NCBI RefSeq assembly: GCF_018596315.1
Contig: NZ_JAHEAG010000014.1
Span: 1-64,000, forward strand
DNA: 64,000 nucleotides
Direction: 5' to 3'
Origin: Bradyrhizobium sp. SRL28
Lineage (GTDB): Bacteria; Pseudomonadota; Alphaproteobacteria; Rhizobiales; Xanthobacteraceae
The notes under the pieces were generated by a model. That model was not told where the DNA came from and searched no databases. It was given only the letters and a program-made list of their open reading frames with translations. Below, piece by piece: positions 28,789 through 36,850 of the stretch (position 1 is the first letter of the stretch; each line of letters opens with the position of its first letter). The position numbers and the translations under genes are program-made.

Positions 28789-29173
28789 CAATGGCTGCCG
28801 GCGAACCGGCGCCCTCGCTGGTCGTGTCATCCTGCATGCCCGCTGTTTTGAATGTTTGTTCAGTTTTACGATTTGCGCTCGCCGCGCAAGTCCAGCCAGG
28901 CGGGAAGTCTCAATCGGAGCCTTCCGACGCTGGCATCGCATTCATTCGCGCCTGGTTTGTCCGAACATGGATGACGGCGGTCTCGTCAGCATAGAGCCGC
29001 TTCCAGCCCTGAACGTGATCCAGCACTTGTGGCCAGCGGTGCGGAATTGTCGTCGAAATCGCACGTGGGCGCGAAGGTCAGGGCCACGACCGTGTTGTGG
29101 GTTTGCTAACTATATTCCTTACCTCTGCCTTAAACGATTCTGGCGACGGTGCGGCACACGATTCAGGTGCTGC
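28789..29173. other. Spacer between nrdB and the PAP2 gene
   Basis: No gene is convincing. A small GCCGG-CGAA-CCGGC hairpin (28797-28810) lies just after nrdB without a T-tract. A minus-strand segment at about 28960-29040 reads as HVQGWKRLYADETAV, faintly like a transposase remnant, but it is too short to assign. Confidence 0.4.
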
Positions 29174-30139
29174 ATGACCGACCAGGACGGCCATCTTCAT
29201 TGGCGAATGTTCAATCTGAACTGGATTCCCGTCCTGGCCATGGGCGGCGTCCTGTTGCTCGCGATCAGCTTGACGAGGTTCTCGATCGAGCCGTTCGCCT
29301 TCGGTATCACGATGGCGATAGCGGTGGCATTGGCGTCGATCGCCTACTTGCATCGTCATGTAAAATCCGACCGGGCCGATCCCAAATTGGTCTTCATGCT
29401 GGGGACGGTCGCGCAGGTGATTATGGTCACGGCGATCGTGGGGCCGCTGAGCTACGTCGTCGCTGCCGTCGGCTGGCCGTTGCAGGATCACGCGTTGGCA
29501 GCCATCGATCATGCCATCGGTTTCGATGCGAAAGCCGTCATCCTGTTCGTGAACGATAATCCTACCTTGGCAGGTGCGCTCCTTTTCGGCTACGTGATGA
29601 TCAAGTTGCCGCTGCTGACGATTCCGATCGTTCTCGCTGCAACGCGTCGCTTTGCGCGATTGCAGCAGTTTGTGATGGCGCTGACGATCGCACTCGCGGT
29701 CACAATCCTGATTTCGATCCTTGTTCCTGCGATCGGAAACTATCAGCTGTTGGGACTGACGCCTCAAGATGTTCCGAACGTGAACATACATGCGTTTCTT
29801 CACGGCCAGCGTGATATCCCTGCGGTTCGCGATGGATCGCTTCGCAATCTCGAGCTTTTCAAGCTGGCTGGAATCGTCACGTTTCCGAGCTTTCACACGG
29901 CGTCAGCTGTTCTTTACGCATGGGCCTTTGCTCCCGTTCGTGTTTTTGGACCGGCGGCCTTGGTCGTCAACGCGCTAATGATCGCGAGTACGCCGGTCAT
30001 CGGTGGGCATTATCTGGTTGACGTTATTGCAGGTATTGCGCTCGCGATTGGCGCCATTGTCGCTGCGCAATGGCTTTTTGCGCGGTTGCAGCGCACCGCC
30101 TCGCTGATGCCGAGCGCGTTCGGCGTCCCCGCGGAATAG
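29174..30139 (+). CDS. PAP2-superfamily membrane phosphatase/phosphotransferase
   Basis: A 321-residue membrane protein with about six hydrophobic segments. It carries the PAP2 signatures FPSFHTASAVLYAW (about 236-249) and GGHYLVDVIAG (about 277-287), which hold the two catalytic histidines of lipid phosphatases and inositol-phosphotransferases. The long N-terminal region and late active site resemble the inositolphosphotransferase-type subgroup. Substrate unknown; a lipid phosphate at the inner membrane is likely. The start at 29174 follows a weak AGGTG; the open frame upstream to 28856 does not look coding. Isolated gene. Confidence 0.82.
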   Translation: MTDQDGHLHWRMFNLNWIPVLAMGGVLLLAISLTRFSIEPFAFGITMAIAVALASIAYLHRHVKSDRADPKLVFMLGTVAQVIMVTAIVGPLSYVVAAVGWPLQDHALAAIDHAIGFDAKAVILFVNDNPTLAGALLFGYVMIKLPLLTIPIVLAATRRFARLQQFVMALTIALAVTILISILVPAIGNYQLLGLTPQDVPNVNIHAFLHGQRDIPAVRDGSLRNLELFKLAGIVTFPSFHTASAVLYAWAFAPVRVFGPAALVVNALMIASTPVIGGHYLVDVIAGIALAIGAIVAAQWLFARLQRTASLMPSAFGVPAE

Positions 30140-30470
30140 CGGCCTGCGCCCTCGTGCCGATCAGCACGAACGCCAGTTTACGCCGCAATGGAATGGTCTC
30201 CGGATAGTTCCGTTCTCTTCAAAGCTGGGCATCCCACGATGGCCGCATGCAGGGCAGAGCACACGATCGGAGGCTGCTCATTTGACAGCCGTTTCGGCGT
30301 TGCGATCCTGTTAATGGCTCGGAAAGTCTTGAAGCCGTCTTGTCATCAGGCGTGAATAGTTGTTCACTTCTTCAAAGCGATGGTGCACTTATCGCTCAAG
30401 ACATTGAAGGTGTGCGCGTTCTGGCAGGCTCCACGGGGCTCTAGGGCGCGCCGGGGACGGAAGACGCGCC
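30140..30470. promoter_or_regulatory. Spacer before TetR gene with two inverted repeats
   Basis: No gene is seen. Two adjacent inverted repeats lie 75-120 bases before the TetR start: GTGAA-N6-TTCAC (30352-30367) and AGCGAT-N9-ATCGCT (30376-30396). Either could be an operator for the downstream TetR regulator, which usually autoregulates. Function is inferred only. Confidence 0.4.
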
Positions 30471-31145
30471 ATGGTCTATCGGCGAACCCATCAGGTCGTA
30501 AAGCGGCTGGCGGCGCGGCGTAGCGCCATCCTGGCGGCGGCGCGGGACGCTGCGGCCGAGGGCGGCATGGCGGCGGTGCAGATCGCTCCCGTCGCGGTCC
30601 GCGCCAATGTCGCGGCCGGCACCGTCTACCGCTACTTCCCCTCCAAGGCCGAGCTGATTTCCGAGCTGATCGCCGAGGTCTCGCGCGACGAACTGGCCGC
30701 GATCCGCCGCGCGGCCGATGCCGCGCCAGGCCCGTCCTCGGCGCTGGCCGGCGCCGTCACCACCGTTGCCGTGCATGTGCTGTCGCAGCGCAAGCTCGCC
30801 TGGGGCATTCTGGCCGAACCTGTCGATGTCGACGTCTCGGTGTCGCGGCTCGCCAGCCGCCGCGAAATCTCCGGCGAGATTGCGGCCAGGATCGACGCCG
30901 CTGTGCGCGCCGGACATCTCCCCGCACAAGACACGGCGCTCGCTGCCACCGCGCTGCTCGGCGCGCTGCATGAATCGCTGGTCGGCCCGCTGGCGCCCGA
31001 GAATCTGGATGATCCCGCGAAGCTGCGCGACGCCGTGCAAACCGTCACGTTGTTGGCGCTGCGCGCCGTCGGCGTGATGGATGCCCGCGCCCGCGGCCTC
31101 GTGGTGCAGGCGGTGCTGCCGGCGAAGGCGCTGGTCGGGGCATAG
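30471..31145 (+). CDS. TetR/AcrR-family transcriptional regulator
   Basis: A 224-residue TetR-type repressor. The N-terminal helix-turn-helix (about 15-62) ends in the characteristic VAAGTVYRYFPSKAELI. The C-terminal half is alanine-rich and helical, as expected for a ligand-binding dimer domain. The ligand is unknown. GGAAG precedes the ATG. The next gene, osmC, is in the same direction 92 bases away and could be a target, though no co-transcription signal is visible. Confidence 0.88.
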   Translation: MVYRRTHQVVKRLAARRSAILAAARDAAAEGGMAAVQIAPVAVRANVAAGTVYRYFPSKAELISELIAEVSRDELAAIRRAADAAPGPSSALAGAVTTVAVHVLSQRKLAWGILAEPVDVDVSVSRLASRREISGEIAARIDAAVRAGHLPAQDTALAATALLGALHESLVGPLAPENLDDPAKLRDAVQTVTLLALRAVGVMDARARGLVVQAVLPAKALVGA

Positions 31146-31237
31146 AAACCTCTCGCCTGTTTTGCGACACGCCTTTGTCGCAACCATTTGCCACGCTGCG
31201 GCTTATCGACGGATTCAACCGTGATCAGGAGCATGCG

Positions 31238-31663
31238 ATGACGACGACATCAGGATCCGCCAAGTGGCAGGGCGGCATCAAGGACGGCAAGGGCGCGATC
31301 TCGACCAAGAGCGGCGCGCTGAACGATTACCCTTACGGCTTCGCCAGCCGCTTCGAGGGCAAGCCCGGCTCCAATCCGGAAGAATTGATCGGCGCCGCGC
31401 ACGCCGCCTGCTTCACCATGGCGCTGTCGCTGATTTTGGGTGAAGCCAAGCTCACCGCCGAACACATGGAAACCAAGGCCGACGTCACGCTGGAAAAGCA
31501 GGGCGATGGTTTTGCGATCACGTCCGTGCATCTGACGCTGAACGCAAAGATCCCGGGCGCGGACAATGCAAAATTTCAGGAACTGGCGGGCAAGGCCAAG
31601 GCCGGCTGTCCGGTGTCGAAACTTCTGAATACTGAGATCACGCTGGACGCGACGCTGCAGTAA
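31238..31663 (+). CDS. osmC: OsmC-family peroxiredoxin
   Basis: OsmC-type proteins reduce organic hydroperoxides using two cysteines. The 141-residue product has the peroxidatic cysteine in AHAACFTMALS (about residue 58) and the resolving cysteine in KAGCPVSKLL (about 124), spaced as in OsmC. AGGAG is eight bases before the ATG at 31238; the frame could extend to 31175 but that start lacks support. Cytosolic. It sits between a TetR gene and, convergently, pyk. Confidence 0.92.
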   Translation: MTTTSGSAKWQGGIKDGKGAISTKSGALNDYPYGFASRFEGKPGSNPEELIGAAHAACFTMALSLILGEAKLTAEHMETKADVTLEKQGDGFAITSVHLTLNAKIPGADNAKFQELAGKAKAGCPVSKLLNTEITLDATLQ

Positions 31664-31671
31664 TCGGCGTT

Positions 31672-31710
31672 GTCAGTCCGGGGTCGCGCCTGCGCGCACC
31701 CCGGAATGAC
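31672..31710. terminator. Bidirectional hairpin between osmC and pyk (family D palindrome)
   Basis: GTCAGTCCGGGGT (31672-31684) pairs with ACCCCGGAATGAC (31698-31710) with one mismatch. The stem lies between convergent genes and can serve both. Its GTCAT-CCGG ends match the palindrome at 59840-59868, so it may be a dispersed element used as a terminator. Confidence 0.65.
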
Positions 31711-31720
31711 GGCTACGCCG

Positions 31721-33157
31721 TCACTTCTTCGCCTCGCCCTCCGGCTCGACATTGGCGATGCGCACCATGTTGGTGGTGCCGGGGATGCCGAGCGGCACGC
31801 CGGCGACGATGATCACGCGCTGGCCGGCCTTGGCGAAGCCGTCGCGAAAAGCAATGGAGCCGGCGCGATCGACCATGTCGTCCTGGTCGTGGGCGTCTTC
31901 GGCCACGACGCAATGCACGCCCCACACGACGGATATTTTGCGCCCGGTAGCGATATTCGGCGTGATTGCCACCACCGGCGGCTTCGGCCGCTCGCGCGCC
32001 ACGCGGATCGCCGTCGAACCCGACGACGTCCAGCAGATGATCGCCGACAATTCCAGCGTCTCGGCGATCTGCCGCGCGGCGTCGGCAATGGCGTCGCCGA
32101 CCGTATTCTCCGGGTCGGGCCGCTGCGCCGTCAGCACCGAGCGGTAGGTCGGGTCGCGCTCCACTTCCTCGCCGATGCGGTTCATGGTCGAGACCGCTTC
32201 GACCGGGAATTTGCCGGCGGCGGATTCAGCCGACAGCATGATGGCGTCGGCGCCTTCATAGACGGCGGTCGCGACGTCGGAGACTTCCGCGCGCGTCGGC
32301 ACCGGCGCCTGGATCATCGATTCCAGCATCTGCGTCGCAATCACCACCGGCTTGCCGGCGCGGCGCGCCATCCGCGTCATTTGTTTCTGCAGGCTCGGCA
32401 CCCGCTCCAGCGGCAGTTCGACGCCGAGATCGCCGCGCGCCACCATCAGCGCATCGGAAGCGTCGATGATTTCGGCGAGCCGGTCGATCGCCTGCGGCTT
32501 CTCGATCTTGGCCATCACGGCGGCGCGGCCGCGGATCATCCGCTTGGCTTCGTGAACGTCCTCGGCGCGCTGCACGAAGGAGAGCGCGATCCAGTCGACC
32601 CCTGTCACCAGCGCCGCTTCGAGATCGGCGCGGTCCTTCGGTGTCATCGCCGAAACAGGAAGGTCGGTATCGGGCAGGCTCACACCTTTGCGATCAGACA
32701 TCTTGCCGCCGATCACCACCCGCGTCACCGCGCGTTCGCTCGAGGTCTCCTCGGCGATCAGGCGCACCTTGCCGTCGTCGAGCAGCAGCGCATGGCCCGG
32801 CCGAAGGGCGGCGAGGATTTCCGGATGCGGCAACTGCACGCGGTTGTTGTCGCCCGGCGTCTTGTCGGAATCGAGCACGAAACTCTGGCCGTTCTTGAGC
32901 TGCGTCGAACCTTCGGCGAAAGCGCCGAGCCGCAGCTTCGGCCCCTGCAGGTCAACCAGGATGCCGATCGGGCGGCCATAGCTCGACTCGACATTGCGGA
33001 TGGTGTTGACCAGCTCGCGCATCTTGTCGTGCGGGGTGTGGCTCATGTTGATGCGGAACACGTCCGCACCCGCCTCGAACAGCTTCCGGATCATCGCGCT
33101 GTCTGACGATGCCGGGCCGAGGGTTGCGAGAATCTTGATGCGACGGAGCCGTCTCAT
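31721..33157 (-). CDS. pyk: Pyruvate kinase
   Basis: Pyruvate kinase makes pyruvate and ATP from phosphoenolpyruvate and ADP. The 478-residue product has RRIKILATLGPAS, FRINMSHTPHDKM, the catalytic MAKIEKPQAIDRL and MVARGDLGVELP, and the cation-binding ATQMLESMI. A frame extends upstream to 33370 but overlaps the DUF1036 gene out of frame; the ATG at 33157 gives the family start. It overlaps the upstream DUF1036 gene by four bases, implying translational coupling. Confidence 0.95.
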   Translation of the reverse strand: MRRLRRIKILATLGPASSDSAMIRKLFEAGADVFRINMSHTPHDKMRELVNTIRNVESSYGRPIGILVDLQGPKLRLGAFAEGSTQLKNGQSFVLDSDKTPGDNNRVQLPHPEILAALRPGHALLLDDGKVRLIAEETSSERAVTRVVIGGKMSDRKGVSLPDTDLPVSAMTPKDRADLEAALVTGVDWIALSFVQRAEDVHEAKRMIRGRAAVMAKIEKPQAIDRLAEIIDASDALMVARGDLGVELPLERVPSLQKQMTRMARRAGKPVVIATQMLESMIQAPVPTRAEVSDVATAVYEGADAIMLSAESAAGKFPVEAVSTMNRIGEEVERDPTYRSVLTAQRPDPENTVGDAIADAARQIAETLELSAIICWTSSGSTAIRVARERPKPPVVAITPNIATGRKISVVWGVHCVVAEDAHDQDDMVDRAGSIAFRDGFAKAGQRVIIVAGVPLGIPGTTNMVRIANVEPEGEAKK

Positions 33158-33732
33158 TGCTTGGGCGCCGGGGCTGGCGGCAGACCCGGTCCGCCCGGAT
33201 TGGACAGGCCCGGAACTCCGCCGGGGCCGCCCGGTCCCACCGTTCCCGGAATTCCCGGCACGCGCTGCGCGGGTTGCTCGTTGGCTTCGGTCAATTGCAC
33301 GGTCCATGCTCGCTGTTCGCCGGTGTCGACCTCGAAGAACCCGGTGCGGTCGTAGCCGCGCGCCAGGCAATTCTCGGTACCCTTGATGGTGAATTCCTTG
33401 TCACGCGAACACATGAAGGCCTGTCCCGACCATTCGCCGCCGCGGTCATAGTCGAGCGCGTAAATGTAATAGTAACGGGCGACAAGAGTTCCGCGCAGCA
33501 GCGTCTCGCAGCTTCGCGAGGACACGTTCCACCAGCCTTCGGTGGTCCAGCCCTCGGCGTCCTTGTAGCCCAGCGCAATGCCGACCCGGCTGGAAGTGTT
33601 GTTGCAGAGCCGGAAATCGGCTGCCGCCGGACTGCTCCACAGGCACGTCGCCGCCAACGCGAGCATCGGCATCAGGCCGGCGGTCATGCGTGCGGAGAGG
33701 GGGGACAAGCGGCGAGAATCTTTTGCGGTCAT
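33154..33732 (-). CDS. DUF1036 exported protein upstream of pyk
   Basis: A 192-residue protein of unknown function matching DUF1036. It has a signal peptide cleaved near PAAADF, then a compact domain (about 40-148) with several cysteines (RLCNN, RSCET, FMCSR, ENCLARG) and aromatic motifs such as WWNVSS. The C-terminal tail (about 160-192) is Gly/Pro-rich with collagen-like triplets. It lies four bases into pyk. Periplasmic location is likely. The role is not known; linkage with pyk looks operonic but no metabolic link is evident. Confidence 0.85.
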   Translation of the reverse strand: MTAKDSRRLSPLSARMTAGLMPMLALAATCLWSSPAAADFRLCNNTSSRVGIALGYKDAEGWTTEGWWNVSSRSCETLLRGTLVARYYYIYALDYDRGGEWSGQAFMCSRDKEFTIKGTENCLARGYDRTGFFEVDTGEQRAWTVQLTEANEQPAQRVPGIPGTVGPGGPGGVPGLSNPGGPGLPPAPAPKQ

Positions 33733-33944
33733 GCACCGAAGCTATATCAAATCATTGACGATTTCGCGTGACCCGGCGGGACCTGTCAACGGCCGGGCAC
33801 GCCTTTCCCGCGCTATGGGAAACCGGGACTCCACGTGCGATAGCCACTTTTGCGCGCAGATATGGCAAAATCTGTGACAATTCCCACCTGATATCAATAT
33901 GCTCGGCTCCAGATGACGCAGGACCCAAGACCAGGACCAAGGCC

Positions 33945-34247
33945 ATGACAATCGACGACAAAACCAGAACGGAACTGGAAGCTGCCGTTTTCCGGCGCCT
34001 GGTCGACCACCTGCGCGCCCGTACCGACGTCCAGAACATCGATTTGATGAATCTGGCCGGCTTCTGCCGCAACTGCCTGTCCAACTGGATGAAGGAAGAG
34101 GCCGACGCCAAGGGCGTCGCCGTCAGCAAGGACGAGAGCCGCGAGGCGGTCTACGGCATGCCCTATGAGGAATGGAAGGCGAAGCACCAGGGCAGCGCCA
34201 CCCCGGAGCAGTTGGCCGCGATGAAGAAAGTTCACCCCGGGCATTGA
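33945..34247 (+). CDS. DUF1244 small protein
   Basis: A 100-residue DUF1244 protein, a conserved alphaproteobacterial family with a mostly helical fold. The conserved segment IDLMNLAGFCRNCLSNWM contains two cysteines near residue 41-47, and YGMPYEEWKAKHQ follows. Start at 33945 follows AAGGCC; the extra upstream frame is not needed. Function not known to me. It lies between the divergent DUF1036 gene and gapR. Confidence 0.88.
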   Translation: MTIDDKTRTELEAAVFRRLVDHLRARTDVQNIDLMNLAGFCRNCLSNWMKEEADAKGVAVSKDESREAVYGMPYEEWKAKHQGSATPEQLAAMKKVHPGH

Positions 34248-34257
34248 TTTTCGCTTC

Positions 34258-34343
34258 GTAGCCCGGATGGAGCGCAGCGCAATCCGGGGCAGTGCTCGCC
34301 GCGCGAAAGTTTCCCGGATTGCGCTGCGCTCCATCCGGGCTAC
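34258..34343. repeat. Dispersed palindromic element, family C, copy 1
   Basis: Outer arms GTAGCCCGGATGGAGCGCAG and its complement enclose a short spacer; arms extend through AATCCGGG/CCCGGATT. It sits directly after the DUF1244 stop. Copy 2 is at 34795-34881. Confidence 0.88.
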
Positions 34344-34502
34344 GTATCCGCTATCTCCTGTGGGCGCGCTGTGGATGAGCGCGATGTTTCCTTGACGCAA
34401 GGCGCGGCGATCTTGAGGGTCATCCTGCAAAAAGCGCCGTGCGGTAACGCGTGCGGCGCTTGATCTTTCAGCCTTACCGTCTGTTCCACTCAGGAGTACC
34501 CG

Positions 34503-34778
34503 ATGGCCACCTCCGCCGCCGCTGCCGTCCAGGACGAGCCCGCGACAAAATTCGCCAAAGACCAGCTCAAGGCCATCATCGAGCGCATCGAGCGTCTGGA
34601 AGAAGAGAAGAAGACGATCTCCGACGACATCCGTGACGTCTATGCCGAAGCCAAGGGGAACGGTTTCGACGTCAAGGTGCTGCGCACCATCGTGCGGATG
34701 CGCAAGCAGGACGCCAATGAGCGCGCCGAGCAGGAAACCATTTTGGAGACCTACATGCAGGCGCTGGGGATGCTGTGA
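34503..34778 (+). CDS. gapR: GapR (DUF2312) nucleoid-associated protein
   Basis: GapR binds AT-rich and overtwisted DNA and aids replication and transcription topology in alphaproteobacteria. The 91-residue product matches DUF2312/UPF0335: FAKDQLKAIIERIERLEEEK, then SDDIRDVYAEAKGNGFDVK, then VLRTIVRMRKQD. It is almost entirely helical. CAGGAG precedes the ATG. The gene is enclosed by two copies of one palindromic element at 34258 and 34795. Confidence 0.92.
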   Translation: MATSAAAAVQDEPATKFAKDQLKAIIERIERLEEEKKTISDDIRDVYAEAKGNGFDVKVLRTIVRMRKQDANERAEQETILETYMQALGML

Positions 34779-34794
34779 GGCGTTGGCGCAGCAC

Positions 34795-34881
34795 GTAGCC
34801 CGGATGGAGCGAAGCGAAATCCGGGGCACCGCCGCGAGCGGATAGGCTTACCCGGATTGCGCTGCGCTCCATCCGGGCTAC
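34795..34881. repeat. Dispersed palindromic element, family C, copy 2
   Basis: Same element as at 34258-34343, with a few changes in the left arm (GAGCGAAGCGAAATCC instead of GAGCGCAGCGCAATCC). It begins 17 bases after the gapR stop, and may also end that transcript. Confidence 0.88.
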
Positions 34882-34959
34882 GACACTGATGACAGATGTC
34901 AGTAGTTATGCTCCTCGCGTTCGCGAGGACGACGCCAAGTTTTGCGGAGACAGTGGGCC

Positions 34960-36594
34960 CTAGCGCAGCGCGGCTGTGCGCAGCACGAACGACTGCGTCT
35001 GCAGTTGCACGGTCGCCGATCCCGTGAAGCGGTCGCAGGTCATGCCCATCATCGGATCTTCCGAGAAGGTCATGGCGATCGCGGCTTGCGGCTTGACGAA
35101 GTGGCTGCGCATCTGGGTCATCTCGGTGTCGCCGAGCACGGTCGTCGACATCGCACTGCTCGCGCTCGGCGCCAGCATCACCACCCGCATCCAGATACTG
35201 TTACCCTGGGCGGCGGCGAGACGGGTCGAGGTCGCGACCACGGCGTCCTGACCCTGCGCGCCTTTGGCGACCACGGTATTGATTTCGGTCGCGGCGGCAC
35301 CGGCATTGCGCGCCGGGCGGACGGTGCGCGGCACTGGCGCTGAGGCGGCGACGACGTTGGAGCGATCGACCGGCGAGGACGCGGCCGGTGCATAGGCCAT
35401 CGCCTTGTTGAACGATTCGGTGACGCTGGCGGTCGGCTGCGGATCGGTGGTGGCGGCGAGCACCTGGCGTGCGCGCAGCGCTGCGACCTGGGCGGGGGTA
35501 GCCTGGTTCGTCGCGGACGGTACGTCGTCCCAGAAGCCGCGCGAATTGATGATATCGGCCGGTGTCTGCGGCTTGGGTTCGGCGGGAGCCTGCGCAGCCT
35601 GTTTCGCTTCAGGCTTGTTCGCTTCAGGCTTGGACTCGGGCTTGGCTTTGGGCGCCGACACGATCTGTGCGTCGGCCGAGGCCAGCTGGATGGTCGAGCC
35701 GACCGGCTTTGCGCGCGGGGTCGGAACCGGATCGGCGGATTTCGCAGCCGCCACGCTGGCGGGTGCGGGCTTCTCGTTCTTGACCGGAACGCTGGCGCCC
35801 TCGTCATCCTCTTCGGTCGACTTGCCGCCCCTGAACAGGGCCGCGAACAGGCTCGGCTTCTTGCCGACGCTTGCGGCATCGTCGCCATTGCCACGGCGCT
35901 CGATGTCGGCCCGGGCCAGCTCATAGCCCTTCAGCGGACCGCCGTTGGAGGGCAGGTGGACGGTGCGTCCATCCGGGAACACCCTGGCCAGTTGATCGTG
36001 CGTCATGCGCGGCCAGTGACGGACGCTGCCGGTATCGAGATGGACGAACGGCGATCCCGAGGTCGGGTAGAAGCCGACGCCGCCACGCTGCAGCCGGAGC
36101 CCGGCGGCGCGGATCTGCTCCAGCGGCACGTCCGGAATGTAGAAGTCCATCGCGTGGCCGAGCGTGTGCTGGCTGAAGCGCGCCACGCCGGAAGAGCGGC
36201 GGCGGAGCATGGAGTTGGTGGCGGGGGAGCGGTAGGCGGAGATGATCTGGATCGGCTTCTTGCCGTCGACGTCGCGGTAGACTTCCCAGAGGATGTCGAA
36301 CAGATGCCGATCCATCGTGGTCTGGTCCTGGCTGCGCCAGTCGCGGAGGAAGTGATTGAGCTTCTTGAGAGCCTCTTCGTCGTAGCGGCCGTCGCGCTTG
36401 AAGGTGACGGTGAGGTTTTCGTCGGAATGGGTGTGGTGGAAGGAGAGGGTGCGGGTTTCGTTCAGCGCGGTCGCGTCATGCACGGTGCCGGCGCCTGCGA
36501 GCAGCAATAGCGAAGTCAGGCCGATCCGATATCCGGCCTTCGGCAGAGCAAGCGGATTGAATTGGCGCGCGAAAGCCAGCACGTATGAGCCCAC
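34960..36594 (-). CDS. DUF882 (M15-like) envelope protein with long disordered tail
   Basis: A 544-residue exported protein. After a hydrophobic N-terminus (about 22-42), residues about 45-205 match DUF882, a peptidase M15A-like domain probably acting on peptidoglycan: SAYRSPATNSMLRR, SQHTLGHAMDFYIPD and HLDTGSVRHW hold the likely zinc ligands. Residues about 230-450 are Lys/Pro/Ala-rich and disordered. The start at 36594 is GTG; the context is not strong, so the true start may differ by a few codons. Its neighbour on the same strand is an L,D-transpeptidase gene. Confidence 0.82.
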   Translation of the reverse strand: MGSYVLAFARQFNPLALPKAGYRIGLTSLLLLAGAGTVHDATALNETRTLSFHHTHSDENLTVTFKRDGRYDEEALKKLNHFLRDWRSQDQTTMDRHLFDILWEVYRDVDGKKPIQIISAYRSPATNSMLRRRSSGVARFSQHTLGHAMDFYIPDVPLEQIRAAGLRLQRGGVGFYPTSGSPFVHLDTGSVRHWPRMTHDQLARVFPDGRTVHLPSNGGPLKGYELARADIERRGNGDDAASVGKKPSLFAALFRGGKSTEEDDEGASVPVKNEKPAPASVAAAKSADPVPTPRAKPVGSTIQLASADAQIVSAPKAKPESKPEANKPEAKQAAQAPAEPKPQTPADIINSRGFWDDVPSATNQATPAQVAALRARQVLAATTDPQPTASVTESFNKAMAYAPAASSPVDRSNVVAASAPVPRTVRPARNAGAAATEINTVVAKGAQGQDAVVATSTRLAAAQGNSIWMRVVMLAPSASSAMSTTVLGDTEMTQMRSHFVKPQAAIAMTFSEDPMMGMTCDRFTGSATVQLQTQSFVLRTAALR

Positions 36595-36778
36595 CCAGTC
36601 GACGAGCGTTCACGGTGTTTCTTTTGCAGACCCCGGCAAAAGAGGGTGAACGCTTTCTTAAAGCGGGAAGGTTAACCGATGTTTACCATCCCGCCCCCAA
36701 GCTAGGCCTTAACCTAACCCGTGGACTGTGGCGAAAAAGTGCTCGGTGCCTGATACGGGATGGATAATGGTTAACGTA

Positions 36779-36808
36779 AACAACCTCTCCCGAAGGGAGA
36801 GATTGTTG
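36779..36808 (-). terminator. Terminator of L,D-transpeptidase gene
   Basis: On the minus strand CTCTCCC and GGGAGAG surround a CTTCGG-type tetraloop (36785-36801), and AACAA/TTGTT extends the stem on both sides. It lies 43 bases past the stop of the upstream gene. Confidence 0.75.
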
Positions 36809-36850
36809 ATTTCATTAAGAAATTCTGGCCGAAGACCGTAGTGCTGCGGA

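Noticed and set aside
28791..28994. 67-residue frame directly after nrdB
   Set aside because: No ribosome-binding site, no recognisable domain, and low protein-like quality after the first 30 residues.
28960..29040. Possible IS66-type transposase remnant on the minus strand
   Set aside because: Only about 15 residues look similar; no terminal repeats or further transposase parts are seen.
31670..33106. 478-residue plus-strand reading frame antisense to pyk
   Set aside because: Same reason: long open frames opposite GC-rich genes are expected, and the composition is not protein-like.
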